Assembly (NCBI RefSeq): GCF_026341775.1 | Contig: NZ_JAPEOB010000001.1 | Coordinates: 1,364,001 to 1,428,000, forward strand | Length of the DNA: 64,000 nucleotides | Origin: Streptomyces sp. NBC_00654 | GTDB taxonomy: Bacteria; Actinomycetota; Actinomycetes; Streptomycetales; Streptomycetaceae | Reading direction: 5' to 3' | In this document: in pieces, positions 8,515 to 16,763 of the stretch | Layout of the letters: each line of letters begins with the position of its first letter | How positions within the stretch are numbered: the first letter of the stretch is position 1 | Made by a program: the position numbers and the translations under genes | Notes under the pieces: model-generated | Database searches by the model: none | Told to the model about the DNA's origin: nothing | The model's input: only the letters and a program-made list of their open reading frames with translations

Positions 8515-10146
8515 ATGACGAAAGCCCGCACCCGCTGGCCACGGCAACGTCACGCGGAGGTCCCGGCCCGACCCGAGGGCGATACGTCAGCGGCAGCCGA
8601 CGTCACCCCCACCGACCTGGAGACCTGCCTGCGCGCCTGTGCCGCGCACAGCGGCAAGCTGGTCGCGGGTCTGGACCGGCGCCGTACGGCACTCGCGGAA
8701 GCGCTGCGTCAACTGCTCGCCGCCCACGCCGCCCACGCCGCCTCGGCCCCCTCCGCTCCGGCGGCCGCGCTGGCACTGCTCCGGCGGCCCGGCAAGGAGC
8801 CGGCGGGCGCCGGCGCCGTCCTCGGCGACCATCTGATCGACCCGCTGCTCGCCGTCGGGAACAAGGCGCTGGACTGCGAGTACGAGGACGAGACCAAGCT
8901 CGCCCTCCTCGTCGCGGACACCCTGCTCACCCAGCGCAGGCGCTCCCGGGGCGGCTGGCGGCTGCGGGCCCGCATCCTGGAGTCGATGGGCGCGGAGAGC
9001 GCCGCCGTCGCCGCGTACGAGCGCTACCTCGCCCTCACCGAGGACGACGGGTTCGGTGTGGCGGCCAAGGTCGCCGGACTGCGGGAGGGCGCCCGGCTCC
9101 AGGCCGAACTGCTGTACCGGCTGGCCGAAGGCTGCCCCGAGGCACGGGAGTTCGCCGAGCGGCCCGTCACCGAGTCCTGGGCCGCGGGCCTGGAGCGGCA
9201 GGCGCGCGGCGACCGGCCCGGTGCCAGGGCCCGGCTGATCGGCGCGCTGCTGGCCCAGAGCCGTGACGGCACGCCCGTCACCGAGGTGCAGGAGACGGTG
9301 TCCCAGTACCTCGGCCTGGCGCGCGAGGCCGCCGGGATGCCCGGCAGCGGTGGCGGTACGTACGCGGGGGCCGGCAGCCCCGGCGCCGCACGGCGCACCG
9401 GTCCCGTCGACCCCACTGGACTCGCCGACCCCATCGGACCTGCTGACCCCGCCGGTCCCGCCGAACTCACCGCTCTCACCGCCCTGTACGCCGAGCAGCG
9501 CAGGATCCGGATACGCGGCCCGCTCGACGACCCCTCCTTCGGTGGCGTCCAGTGGCTCACCCTCGGCGAGTTCCGCAACCGCATCGCGGGCAAGTCGGTC
9601 TGTCTGATCGCCAACTCCCAGCGGTTAGGCGCCAGTTCGCTCGGCGCCGAGATCGACGCCTACGACCTGGTCGTCCGCTTCAACTCGTACCGGATCGACC
9701 CCGTGGCGACCGGCCGGCGCACCGACATCCACGCCAGCATCCACAAGCACGGGTTCAACTGGGACCAGCGGGTGGACACCCGGCTGATCTTCGGCGGCGT
9801 CTCCGGCGACTGGAAGCACTCGCTGCGCAACCGGCTGGTGCCCGGCGCGCAGACCTGCCTGGGCGACGAGACGCTGCGCTGGCCGATGCGTGACATCGGG
9901 CGGGTCGGCACGGAGGACTGGCCGGCGATACCCACCACCGGGTTCAACATGCTGTGGCTGCTCGACTTCCTGGACGTCAGCCCGCGACTGGACCTGATCG
10001 GCTTCGACTTCTACGAGAGCGGCGCCTACCGGCTGCCCGGGGCGATGAAGATGCCCATCACCGCCGTGCACGAGTACACCAGCGAAAAGGCGTGGGTCAT
10101 GGAACGCGCCCAGAGCGTCACCGATACGAGGATACGACTGCGATGA
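8515..10146 (+). CDS. GT29 sialyltransferase-like glycosyltransferase
   Basis: 543 residues. The N-terminal 330 or so are alpha-helical and repeat-like, ending in a Pro/Asp/Gly linker. The C-terminal 190 have the layout of family 29 sialyltransferases: an L-motif-like segment at about 362-394 (VCLIANSQRLG, EIDAYDLVVRFNSYR), an S-motif-like segment at about 475-503 (IPTTGFNMLWLL, DLIGFDFYESG), and a terminal HEYTSE matching the His-x4-Glu of motif VS. Transfer of a CMP-activated nonulosonic acid to the surface polymer is inferred, supported by the nearby neuA/neuB-type genes. No export signal, so cytoplasmic. Its stop overlaps the next ATG. Confidence 0.8.
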   Translation: MTKARTRWPRQRHAEVPARPEGDTSAAADVTPTDLETCLRACAAHSGKLVAGLDRRRTALAEALRQLLAAHAAHAASAPSAPAAALALLRRPGKEPAGAGAVLGDHLIDPLLAVGNKALDCEYEDETKLALLVADTLLTQRRRSRGGWRLRARILESMGAESAAVAAYERYLALTEDDGFGVAAKVAGLREGARLQAELLYRLAEGCPEAREFAERPVTESWAAGLERQARGDRPGARARLIGALLAQSRDGTPVTEVQETVSQYLGLAREAAGMPGSGGGTYAGAGSPGAARRTGPVDPTGLADPIGPADPAGPAELTALTALYAEQRRIRIRGPLDDPSFGGVQWLTLGEFRNRIAGKSVCLIANSQRLGASSLGAEIDAYDLVVRFNSYRIDPVATGRRTDIHASIHKHGFNWDQRVDTRLIFGGVSGDWKHSLRNRLVPGAQTCLGDETLRWPMRDIGRVGTEDWPAIPTTGFNMLWLLDFLDVSPRLDLIGFDFYESGAYRLPGAMKMPITAVHEYTSEKAWVMERAQSVTDTRIRLR

Positions 10147-12494
10147 CGGCTCCCACCCCCGCGAACGTGCTCCCCGGGACCCCCGCGAACGCGCTCGGCG
10201 GAACCTCCGCGAACGCGCTCACCGGCAAGCGCCGCGTCGCCTTCGCGAGCTTCGTCGACGAGAACTACCTGCCCGGCTTCCTGACCCTGCTCCGCAGCCT
10301 CGCCCTTTCCAACCCGCAGGTCTGCGAGGACTTCCTCGTCCTGCACGACGGACTGCGCCCCGCCTCGGTCGCGAAGATCCGCGCCCTGCACCCGCGCGTC
10401 GACTTCCGGCGTGTGGACGCCGACCACTACGACACGTACGCCAAGGGCGACCAGGACAACTACCTGGTGCGCAAGGCGTACTTCATCCTCGATGTGTTCC
10501 GGGTGCGTGACTACGACACCGTGATCACGCTGGACACCGACATGGTGGTCCTCGACGACCTGGGCGAGCTGCTCCGGCTGCGCGACGGCCTCGCCGCCGT
10601 CCCGCAGTTCTTCTACGGGCAGCACAAGCTCAACAGCGGGCTGCTGGTCATCCAGCGCGAGTATCTGAGCGACGAGTTCTGTGCCGAGCTGGACGAGGTC
10701 GGCCGGGCCGGTACGTATGAGTTGGACAAGCACGACCAGGGCATCCTGAACGCCGTGCTGGACGGGGACTTCCTCCGTCTCGACGCCCGCTACAACTTCG
10801 TCAAGCGGCGGCTCTCGGGCGACCTCCCGGTCCCCGAGGGCACCGCGATCCTGCACTTCACGGGGCGGCACAAGCCCTGGCAGGGCGGCGAGGCGGGGTA
10901 CGGCGAGGCCGAGGCGCGCTGGCACGCGTACGAGCTGTCCGACGCCGACTTCCACGCGGCGTACCTCGCCGCCGGCACGCCCAAGCACCACGACCTGCTG
11001 GTCCACTACGGCACCCCGCACGTCCTGCGCACCGGCGATGTGGAGAGCGCCCGCAGGGTCGCCGCCGCCCATATCGGCGCGGGGGAGTACCAGGAGGCCG
11101 CCGACCTGCTGGGCCGGGTCCGTATCCCGGTCGACGAGGCCTGGCCGCACGAGGTGCTGGGGCACGCCCTGATGAGCGTCTCCCGGTACGAGGAGGCCCG
11201 CGCCCAGCTGCTGCTGGCCACCGCCGCGCCGAACCGGGCCGCGACCGCCTTCGGCCGGCTCGCCCAGATCGCCTGGATCCACGGCGACGACGAGGGGGCC
11301 GCGGACTACGCCCGCCAGGGGCTCGGTGTCGACCCGACGCACCGGGCGAACCGGCTGACGCACCTGCGCACCACCGGCCTCGTCCCGCCCGCCGAGGGCC
11401 CCGCCTCCGGCCAGCTCGCCCATGTCGCCTTCTACATGGAGCGCCAGGGCAACGCGGGCGACAAGCTGCTGCCCGAGAGCGTACGGCTGGCCTTCGGCCA
11501 GGACACCGGACCCGGACGCTGGCACTCCGTCCACGCCCACCGCCTCTTCGACGAGGCGGCCCTGGAACGGGTCAACGACCGCCGCGGCCTGGTCATCGGC
11601 GGCGGCGGGCTCTTCATCCCGGACACCGCGCCGAACGGCAACAGCGGCTGGCAGTGGAACGTGCCGGACGGGCTGCTGGAGCGGATCGACGTCCCCGTCA
11701 TGGTGTACGCGGTCGGCTTCAACGCCTTCGACGGCCAGGCGTACGGGCACGGCCGCGACCGTTTCCTGTCCAGCCTGCGCACCCTCGTGGAGCGCTCCGC
11801 GTTCTTCGGGCTGCGCAACCACGGATCGATCGAGAAGGTCCGCGACCTGCTGCCGCCCGAGCTGCACCACAAGGTGCGCTTCCAGCCCTGCCCGACCACG
11901 GTCACCCGGCAGCTGGTCGACGGCTGGCAGGACCCGGCCACCCGCGAGGACACCATCCTGGTCAACGCCGCGTACGACCGGGCGGGACTCCGCTTCGGCC
12001 ACGACTACGGGCACTTCCTCGGCGAGATGGCCACCGCCGTCACCGCCCTGGGGGAGCTGGCCGGGGTGAAGTGCGTCGCGCACTCGCTGGACGACGAGCG
12101 GATCGCGTTCGACCTGCGGCGCGAGTACGGCATCTCGCTGCCGGTCATCCCGATGTACGACTTCGACAACGACGCGATCCGGGACACCTACGCGCGTACG
12201 AAGCTGGTCATCGGCATGCGCGGACACGCGGGCATGATCCCGTTCGGCTGCGGGACGCCGGTCATCAGCCTGATCTCGCACCCCAAGATGGCGTACTTCC
12301 TGGCCGACATCGAGCGGCCCGAGTGGGGCATCTCCGTCCACGACCGGCACCTGGGCGCCCGCCTCACCGAACGGGCGGCCGGGCTGCTGGCCGACCACGC
12401 GGCGGCGGTGGCCGATGTGCACGGCCGGCAGCGGGAGCTGTGGAAGGTCACCGAGGCGAACGCGGCGGACCTGCGCGTGATCCTGGGGCGCTAG
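10143..12494 (+). CDS. Fusion of a GT8 glycosyltransferase and a polysaccharide pyruvyltransferase
   Basis: 783 residues. Residues about 30-275 form a GT8 (glycogenin/LgtC-like) domain with the metal-binding DTDMVVLDD (about 131), LNSGLLVIQ, KHDQGILN and the family motif HFTGRHKPW (about 238). A middle part (about 300-410) resembles tetratricopeptide helices. The rest is a polysaccharide pyruvyltransferase domain (GDKLLPESVRLAF, VIGGGGLFIPD, GLRNHGSIEKV, VIGMRGHAGMIPFGCGTPVISL). It may add a hexose and a pyruvate ketal to one polymer unit. Start ATG 10143 overlaps the previous stop (ATGA). The stop codon tag (12492-12494) lies inside the left end of a MITE-like element. Confidence 0.82.
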   Translation: MTAPTPANVLPGTPANALGGTSANALTGKRRVAFASFVDENYLPGFLTLLRSLALSNPQVCEDFLVLHDGLRPASVAKIRALHPRVDFRRVDADHYDTYAKGDQDNYLVRKAYFILDVFRVRDYDTVITLDTDMVVLDDLGELLRLRDGLAAVPQFFYGQHKLNSGLLVIQREYLSDEFCAELDEVGRAGTYELDKHDQGILNAVLDGDFLRLDARYNFVKRRLSGDLPVPEGTAILHFTGRHKPWQGGEAGYGEAEARWHAYELSDADFHAAYLAAGTPKHHDLLVHYGTPHVLRTGDVESARRVAAAHIGAGEYQEAADLLGRVRIPVDEAWPHEVLGHALMSVSRYEEARAQLLLATAAPNRAATAFGRLAQIAWIHGDDEGAADYARQGLGVDPTHRANRLTHLRTTGLVPPAEGPASGQLAHVAFYMERQGNAGDKLLPESVRLAFGQDTGPGRWHSVHAHRLFDEAALERVNDRRGLVIGGGGLFIPDTAPNGNSGWQWNVPDGLLERIDVPVMVYAVGFNAFDGQAYGHGRDRFLSSLRTLVERSAFFGLRNHGSIEKVRDLLPPELHHKVRFQPCPTTVTRQLVDGWQDPATREDTILVNAAYDRAGLRFGHDYGHFLGEMATAVTALGELAGVKCVAHSLDDERIAFDLRREYGISLPVIPMYDFDNDAIRDTYARTKLVIGMRGHAGMIPFGCGTPVISLISHPKMAYFLADIERPEWGISVHDRHLGARLTERAAGLLADHAAAVADVHGRQRELWKVTEANAADLRVILGR

Positions 12495-12679
12495 GGCGTG
12501 TGTCGAAAGTCCCGCCTGGCTCGCGACGTCCGGCACGCACGCTCGCCGCGTTGTCCGCGTTGTCGGAGTGTTCTCGTACGTCCAGTACGAGGACACTCCT
12601 CCGCCTTGCGATCGCACGCACCGGACGCCGTGAGCCCCGCCCTTCGGGCGGACGGCGCTACTTTCGACACACGCCCTAG
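12491..12679. mobile_element. MITE-like element with 20-bp perfect terminal inverted repeats
   Basis: CTAGGGCGTGTGTCGAAAGT at 12491-12510 is exactly repeated in inverse at 12660-12679. Subterminal segments (gcgacgtccggcacgcac and its partner near 12620) are also imperfectly inverted. The 189-bp element has no transposase. Its CTAG ends may be a target duplication or part of the termini. It supplies the stop codon of the upstream gene. Confidence 0.75.
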
Positions 12680-12733
12680 GCGGGGGGCGACGGGAGGCCG
12701 GGCGGCCGGCGGGAGCCGGCGCACGAACGGCCG

Positions 12734-12765
12734 CGGGGCGGGCCCGGACCACCGGACCCGCCCCG
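12734..12765. terminator. Bidirectional terminator between convergent polymer operons
   Basis: A 14-bp GC-rich stem (12734-12747 with 12752-12765, one mismatch) and 4-nt loop lie between the GT8 fusion and the polysialyltransferase-like gene. Confidence 0.6.
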
Positions 12766-12816
12766 TCGGCCGTCGGCCGTCGCCGTCGCCATGGCCGACG
12801 CCGACACCCGCGACGG

Positions 12817-14193
12817 CTACCCGCGCACCGCGCGCCGCAGCGACCGCGCCCGCTTCGCCACCCTGCGTACCGTCGCGTTGCGCGGCAGGAACGCGAACTG
12901 GGACGGCACCGCCCCCGGCAGCGCCAGCGCGGTGAGCCGGCGCCGCTTGAAGTACCGCCAGGTCACCGGCGTCAGCCGGTCCGCGAGATACCGCTCCGCC
13001 TCCGGCCGCAGCTGCGGGTATATCCGGGGCTGCATGGCGAACCCGACCGCCCGCACCAGCGCGGACACCTCCTGCTCGGCACCGTCCGAAGGCCGCTGCG
13101 CCAGCACCGCCGCCCGGTCCCCCAGCTCCGGCAGCAGGGCGTCCACCAGGGTGACCGGCACCCGGTTGCTGTTCTCGTACGGAGCGAGCCGGTCCAGCAG
13201 CAGCTCCGTGCCGACCCGGGCGACCGGCAGCCCGTAGAACGCGGACGCGGTGAGCAGCGCCGTCGAGAAACAGCCGACGACCAGCGCGGGCCGCATCCGC
13301 TCGTAGAGGACCTCCGCGAGGACCGGCGCGGTGAGGATCCCGGCGTCCAGCACGGTCAGTTCGGCACCGAGCCGCTCCGCCTCCGCCTCCATCGCCCTCG
13401 ACCACTGGGCCGGAGCCGTCGGATGCGGCTTGAACACCAGACGGGTGTGGCCGAGTGCCACCGCGCCCCGCATCATCCGCAGGTGCAGGTTCTCCTCCTC
13501 GGCGGCGGAGATGAGCCCCAGCGCGGAGAGGTACTGGCCCAGCAGCAGCGCGGGCGACTCCACCGACGGCAGGCCGGCCGGCACACCGGCCAGTTCGGCC
13601 AGCACCTCGCGGAACGCCTCGGTCCGCACGATCTGCGGCACCACGCCGAACTCGGTGAGCAGCAGCGGCTTCAGACCCGGCACCAGGTCCAGATGCAGCA
13701 GCCGCCCCACCCGCGTCCCGACCAGTGGGTCGATCTTGTTGCGGGTCGGCCCGTAGCTCATCAGCCCGTCGGCGTACACATCGACCGGCGCGCCGGAGAA
13801 GATCTGGGTGATCGCCATGGCCGGGTTGACCTGGATCGACTCGACGGCCAGCTCGACCTCGTCGTCGCCGAGCCCCCAGGCGAGCCGCAGATACCGCTCC
13901 CACAGGGGTACGTCGTCGGGGCGCGGCGCCCAGCCGCTCGGGTGGAAGGGCGCGATGGTCCCGTTCCAGGACACCACGTCGTCGAAACGGCCGCGCAGCC
14001 GCTCGAAGCCCGGCATCGCGTCGAGGGACGGGGTGGTCTCCGGGATCGCGGCGTTGTTGCAGACGAGCAGGATGCGGCGGTCGGCCGGAGCGAAGCAGTC
14101 GGTGTCCAGGGCGGCGGCGAGCGTGGCCGCGCCGTAGAGGGTGGAGGCGGCGAAGATCTGGGTGGTGCGGCGGCGCGACGGGGACAGGCTCAT
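12817..14193 (-). CDS. Polysialyltransferase-like glycosyltransferase
   Basis: 458 residues, no signal or membrane segment. The region around residue 254 (LGHTRLVFKPHPTAP) has the His-Pro motif of bacterial sialyl/polysialyltransferases. It is followed by VVGCFSTALLTASAFYGLPVARVG, matching the Ser/Thr motif that contacts CMP in those enzymes. The C-terminus is Arg-rich. It likely transfers a CMP-nonulosonic acid or related sugar in polymer assembly. ATG 14193 overlaps the stop of the upstream GT2 gene (ATGA), so the two are translationally coupled. Family membership is by motif pattern only. Confidence 0.7.
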   Translation of the reverse strand: MSLSPSRRRTTQIFAASTLYGAATLAAALDTDCFAPADRRILLVCNNAAIPETTPSLDAMPGFERLRGRFDDVVSWNGTIAPFHPSGWAPRPDDVPLWERYLRLAWGLGDDEVELAVESIQVNPAMAITQIFSGAPVDVYADGLMSYGPTRNKIDPLVGTRVGRLLHLDLVPGLKPLLLTEFGVVPQIVRTEAFREVLAELAGVPAGLPSVESPALLLGQYLSALGLISAAEEENLHLRMMRGAVALGHTRLVFKPHPTAPAQWSRAMEAEAERLGAELTVLDAGILTAPVLAEVLYERMRPALVVGCFSTALLTASAFYGLPVARVGTELLLDRLAPYENSNRVPVTLVDALLPELGDRAAVLAQRPSDGAEQEVSALVRAVGFAMQPRIYPQLRPEAERYLADRLTPVTWRYFKRRRLTALALPGAVPSQFAFLPRNATVRRVAKRARSLRRAVRG

Positions 14194-15182
14194 GCTGCCG
14201 TCGCCTCCTTCGCGGCGACGGGCCGCCGGCGCAGCCGGCGCAGAAGGGTCGCGCGCTGGACGTCCATGGAGTCGAGCGCGTCGTCCAGCACCGGCTGGGG
14301 CATGCGCTTGAGTGCCGCCGCACTGAGCGATTTCAGGGTGCGGGCCACGGGCGGTTCGAACCTCTCGATCGAGCTCATGTGATGGGAAATGATCGCGCAG
14401 TACGTGCGTACCGCCTTCGGCAGCAGCACTTCCGCGTCGCGGTCCTCCGCGGTTTCCCGGACGACCTGGTCGAAGGAGCGAATGAAATCGAGCTGACGCA
14501 CATCACCGATCTGTGTCAGTGAGGAAGCCACTCCGCGCCGGTAGAAAATACCCAGCATTCCGAGTACCGCGAAGGAATCCGCGCTGCGGTGCAGCCGCCA
14601 GATCCACGGCCGGTCCTCGGCCGTGCGCAGCCCGTCGGTGAAATGCAGCAGCCCGCGGTCCAGCAGCCGGCGGTGGTAGAGGCCCGCCCAGGCGTACGGA
14701 TAGTCCACCGACGTCGACCGGTCGGCGGGCAGGATCGCCTCGCGCGGGTCCATCACCCGCTCGCGCCCGCCGTGCGGGACGCGGTGCACCGTACGGCTGG
14801 TGCCCTCCACCTGGACATGGTCGGTGCGCACGAAGTCACAGCCCAACGCCTCGGTACGGGCCAGGAGTTCGGCGTAGTGGCCGGGCGCCAGCCAGTCGTC
14901 GCCGTCCAGGAAGGCGAGGTACTGGCCGCGCGCCGCGTCCAGGCCCGTATTGCGGGCGGTGGCCAGCCCTCCGTTCCGCTCGTGTCTGAGCAGGACCACC
15001 CCCGGGATGTCGTCCTGGGCCCGGCGCAGGATGTCCGCCGTCCCGTCGGTCGAACAGTCGTCGACAAGGATGAACTCGAAGTCCTCACGGGCGTTGGCCC
15101 GTAGGCTTCTGAGCGTGTCGGGCGCGTATGTCTGCACGTTGTAGAACGGCACGATGACGGAGAGCTTAACCACCCGCATCAC
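14190..15182 (-). CDS. Glycosyltransferase family 2
   Basis: 330 residues. The GT-A fold is clear: LSVIVPFYNVQTYAPDTLRSL, ILVDDCSTDGTADIL (nucleotide-binding Asp residues), NGGLATARNTGLDAARG and FLDGDDWLAP (the DxD-like metal site). An RTAEDRPWIWRL segment carries a likely catalytic Asp. Residues beyond 230 are helical and acceptor-specific. It adds a sugar from an NDP donor to the surface polymer. Start GTG 15182 or the adjacent ATG 15179. It leads a two-gene minus-strand operon from the divergent promoter carrying PHO-like repeats. Confidence 0.85.
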   Translation of the reverse strand: MMRVVKLSVIVPFYNVQTYAPDTLRSLRANAREDFEFILVDDCSTDGTADILRRAQDDIPGVVLLRHERNGGLATARNTGLDAARGQYLAFLDGDDWLAPGHYAELLARTEALGCDFVRTDHVQVEGTSRTVHRVPHGGRERVMDPREAILPADRSTSVDYPYAWAGLYHRRLLDRGLLHFTDGLRTAEDRPWIWRLHRSADSFAVLGMLGIFYRRGVASSLTQIGDVRQLDFIRSFDQVVRETAEDRDAEVLLPKAVRTYCAIISHHMSSIERFEPPVARTLKSLSAAALKRMPQPVLDDALDSMDVQRATLLRRLRRRPVAAKEATAA

Positions 15183-15224
15183 GCTAGGGCGGTGCCCGGC
15201 ATTTGCCTTGTCCCCAGGGGGGAT

Positions 15225-15257
15225 GGTCGGTGAACGGCGAATGTTGGAATGATGAAC
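15225..15257 (-). promoter_or_regulatory. PHO-box-like triple 11-nt repeat, minus strand
   Basis: Read on the minus strand, three units lie in exact 11-nt phase: GTTCATCATTC (15257-15247), CAACATTCGCC (15246-15236), GTTCACCGACC (15235-15225). The outer two match the PhoP direct-repeat core GTTCAYC. They sit 43-75 bp upstream of the GT2 gene. Confidence 0.55.
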
Positions 15258-15298
15258 CAGGACGAATCCGGGGCCGATTCGCCAAGCGTCGGCGGGCT

Positions 15299-15353
15299 GT
15301 TAACCATTTGTTGCCGCTCCGTTGGGCCGCCCATTCACCTGCTTTCCTAACTT
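15299..15353 (+). promoter_or_regulatory. PHO-box-like 11-nt phased repeats, plus strand
   Basis: Units in 11-nt register: GTTAACCATTT, GTTGCCGCTCC, GTTGGGCCGCC, CATTCACCTGC, TTTCCTAACTT. The fourth carries a TTCACC core; the others are degenerate. The array ends 7 nt before the GTG at 15361. Confidence 0.4.
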
Positions 15354-15360
15354 CTACGTC

Positions 15361-16743
15361 GTGCCCCCACGTACCAGTAATACGGCTGATCCGGCCGAAA
15401 CCGCCGCCGCGGACACCGCGGCGCTGCGGGTGGCCGTCCTCGCCGACTCCGACACCCGGTGGAAATGGGGCGCGCTCACCGCGCGCCGTCTGACCGCCGC
15501 GGCCGGCACTCCCGCACGCCCCGTACAGCTGAGCGGACTGCTGCTGCGCGGCCGGGCCACCCCCACACCCCGGCAGCTCGCCGAGGTCGGCGAGGTCGGC
15601 ATCGACGCCGGCCGGGTGCGCGAGGTGACCGCCGTCGAGTTCCTGCACACGGTGCGCGAGGAGGCGTACGACCTCGTCGTGCTCTCCCTCGTCGGCGGCG
15701 GGGTCCAGGCCATGCTGCACGGCCTCGCCGCCCTCGCTCTGCCCCGCAGACCCGTGATCGTCACCGGCTATGTGGGCGTCGTCTACGAGAAGCTGGCCGA
15801 CGGGCTCCTGCTGCGGCACGGCGCCGATGTCGTCCTCGCCAACTCCCGCCACGACGCGGAGCGGTTCCGCGCGGTGTACGAGGGAGTGGGCGCCGATGCC
15901 TCGGCCGTCACGGAGGCGGCGCTGCCCTTCCTCGGCGGCGAGCCGCACCGGCCCCAGGAGGGCCGCGACACCGTCGTGTTCGCCGCCCAGCCCTCCGTAC
16001 CGGCCTCCCGTGCCGACCGCACGTACCTGCTGCGCAGGCTCGTCGAGCACGCCCGGCTGCACCCGCGCCGCGAGGTGCTGCTGAAGCTGCGCTCCAAGCC
16101 GGGCGAGCACACCACGCACATCGAGGAGCTGCCCTACCAGCGCCTCGCGGAGAGGCTGCCCGGCGGCCTGCCGCCCAACCTCCGCCTGGTGTACGGGCAC
16201 ATGGGCGAGGTCCTGGACCGCACCGACCTGCTGGTCACGGTCTCCTCGACGGCCGCGCTGGAGTCCCTGCACCGGCGCATCCCGACCGCCGTCCTCACCG
16301 ACCTCGGTGTCCGCGAGACCCTCGGCAACCACCACTTCGTCGGCTCCGGGCTGCTCACCTCCTGGGACCGTCTCGACGGCGGCTTCCGCCCGCGGCCCGA
16401 CGAGGAGTGGCTGGCCGGCCAGGGAGTCGCCGCCGACGGCACGTACGAGGGTGCCTACGACCGGGCCCGCGCCAGGGTCGGCGCGCTGCTGGAACGCGGC
16501 GACCGGCTCCCGGCCCTGTCCCCCTACTACACGCCCGCCACCGCCCCCGGCTATCTGCCCGGCATCCTCGCCCGCCACCACCTGGCCCCCGACGGTCACC
16601 CGCTGCCCGGCGCGGCGGCCCCCCAGGAGACCGGCCGGGTACGGGGCGCGGTGCGCGAGACCGTACGCAACGCGGCACGCGGCGCCTACCGCCAGGGCGT
16701 CCAGCGGGTGGCCCCCGTGATCCGCCGGATGGGCGAGCTGTGA
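15361..16743 (+). CDS. Putative glycosyltransferase, GT-B-like
   Basis: 460 residues, soluble. The N-terminus (LRVAVLADSDTRWKWGALTARRL) and middle (PVIVTGYVGVVYEKLADGLLLRHGADVVLANS) look like a GT-B N-domain. The C-half has VVFAAQPSVPASRADRTYLLRRL, LLKLRSKPGEHTTH and DLLVTVSSTAALESLHRRIPTAVLTD, resembling the nucleotide-binding half of CDP-glycerol/polysialyl-type transferases. I believe similar Streptomyces proteins are annotated as DUF6716, but this is recollection. GTG 15361 gives a near-leaderless start behind phased repeats. It heads the operon with the CMP-nonulosonate synthetase and NeuB genes. Confidence 0.7.
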   Translation: MPPRTSNTADPAETAAADTAALRVAVLADSDTRWKWGALTARRLTAAAGTPARPVQLSGLLLRGRATPTPRQLAEVGEVGIDAGRVREVTAVEFLHTVREEAYDLVVLSLVGGGVQAMLHGLAALALPRRPVIVTGYVGVVYEKLADGLLLRHGADVVLANSRHDAERFRAVYEGVGADASAVTEAALPFLGGEPHRPQEGRDTVVFAAQPSVPASRADRTYLLRRLVEHARLHPRREVLLKLRSKPGEHTTHIEELPYQRLAERLPGGLPPNLRLVYGHMGEVLDRTDLLVTVSSTAALESLHRRIPTAVLTDLGVRETLGNHHFVGSGLLTSWDRLDGGFRPRPDEEWLAGQGVAADGTYEGAYDRARARVGALLERGDRLPALSPYYTPATAPGYLPGILARHHLAPDGHPLPGAAAPQETGRVRGAVRETVRNAARGAYRQGVQRVAPVIRRMGEL

Positions 16744-16763
16744 CCACCACTTCAGGAGCATCC

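Noticed and set aside
10026..12752. A minus-strand frame of about 900 codons opposite the GT8 fusion
   Set aside because: No RBS, no domain, and it crosses the MITE; the plus strand carries clear GT8 and pyruvyltransferase motifs.
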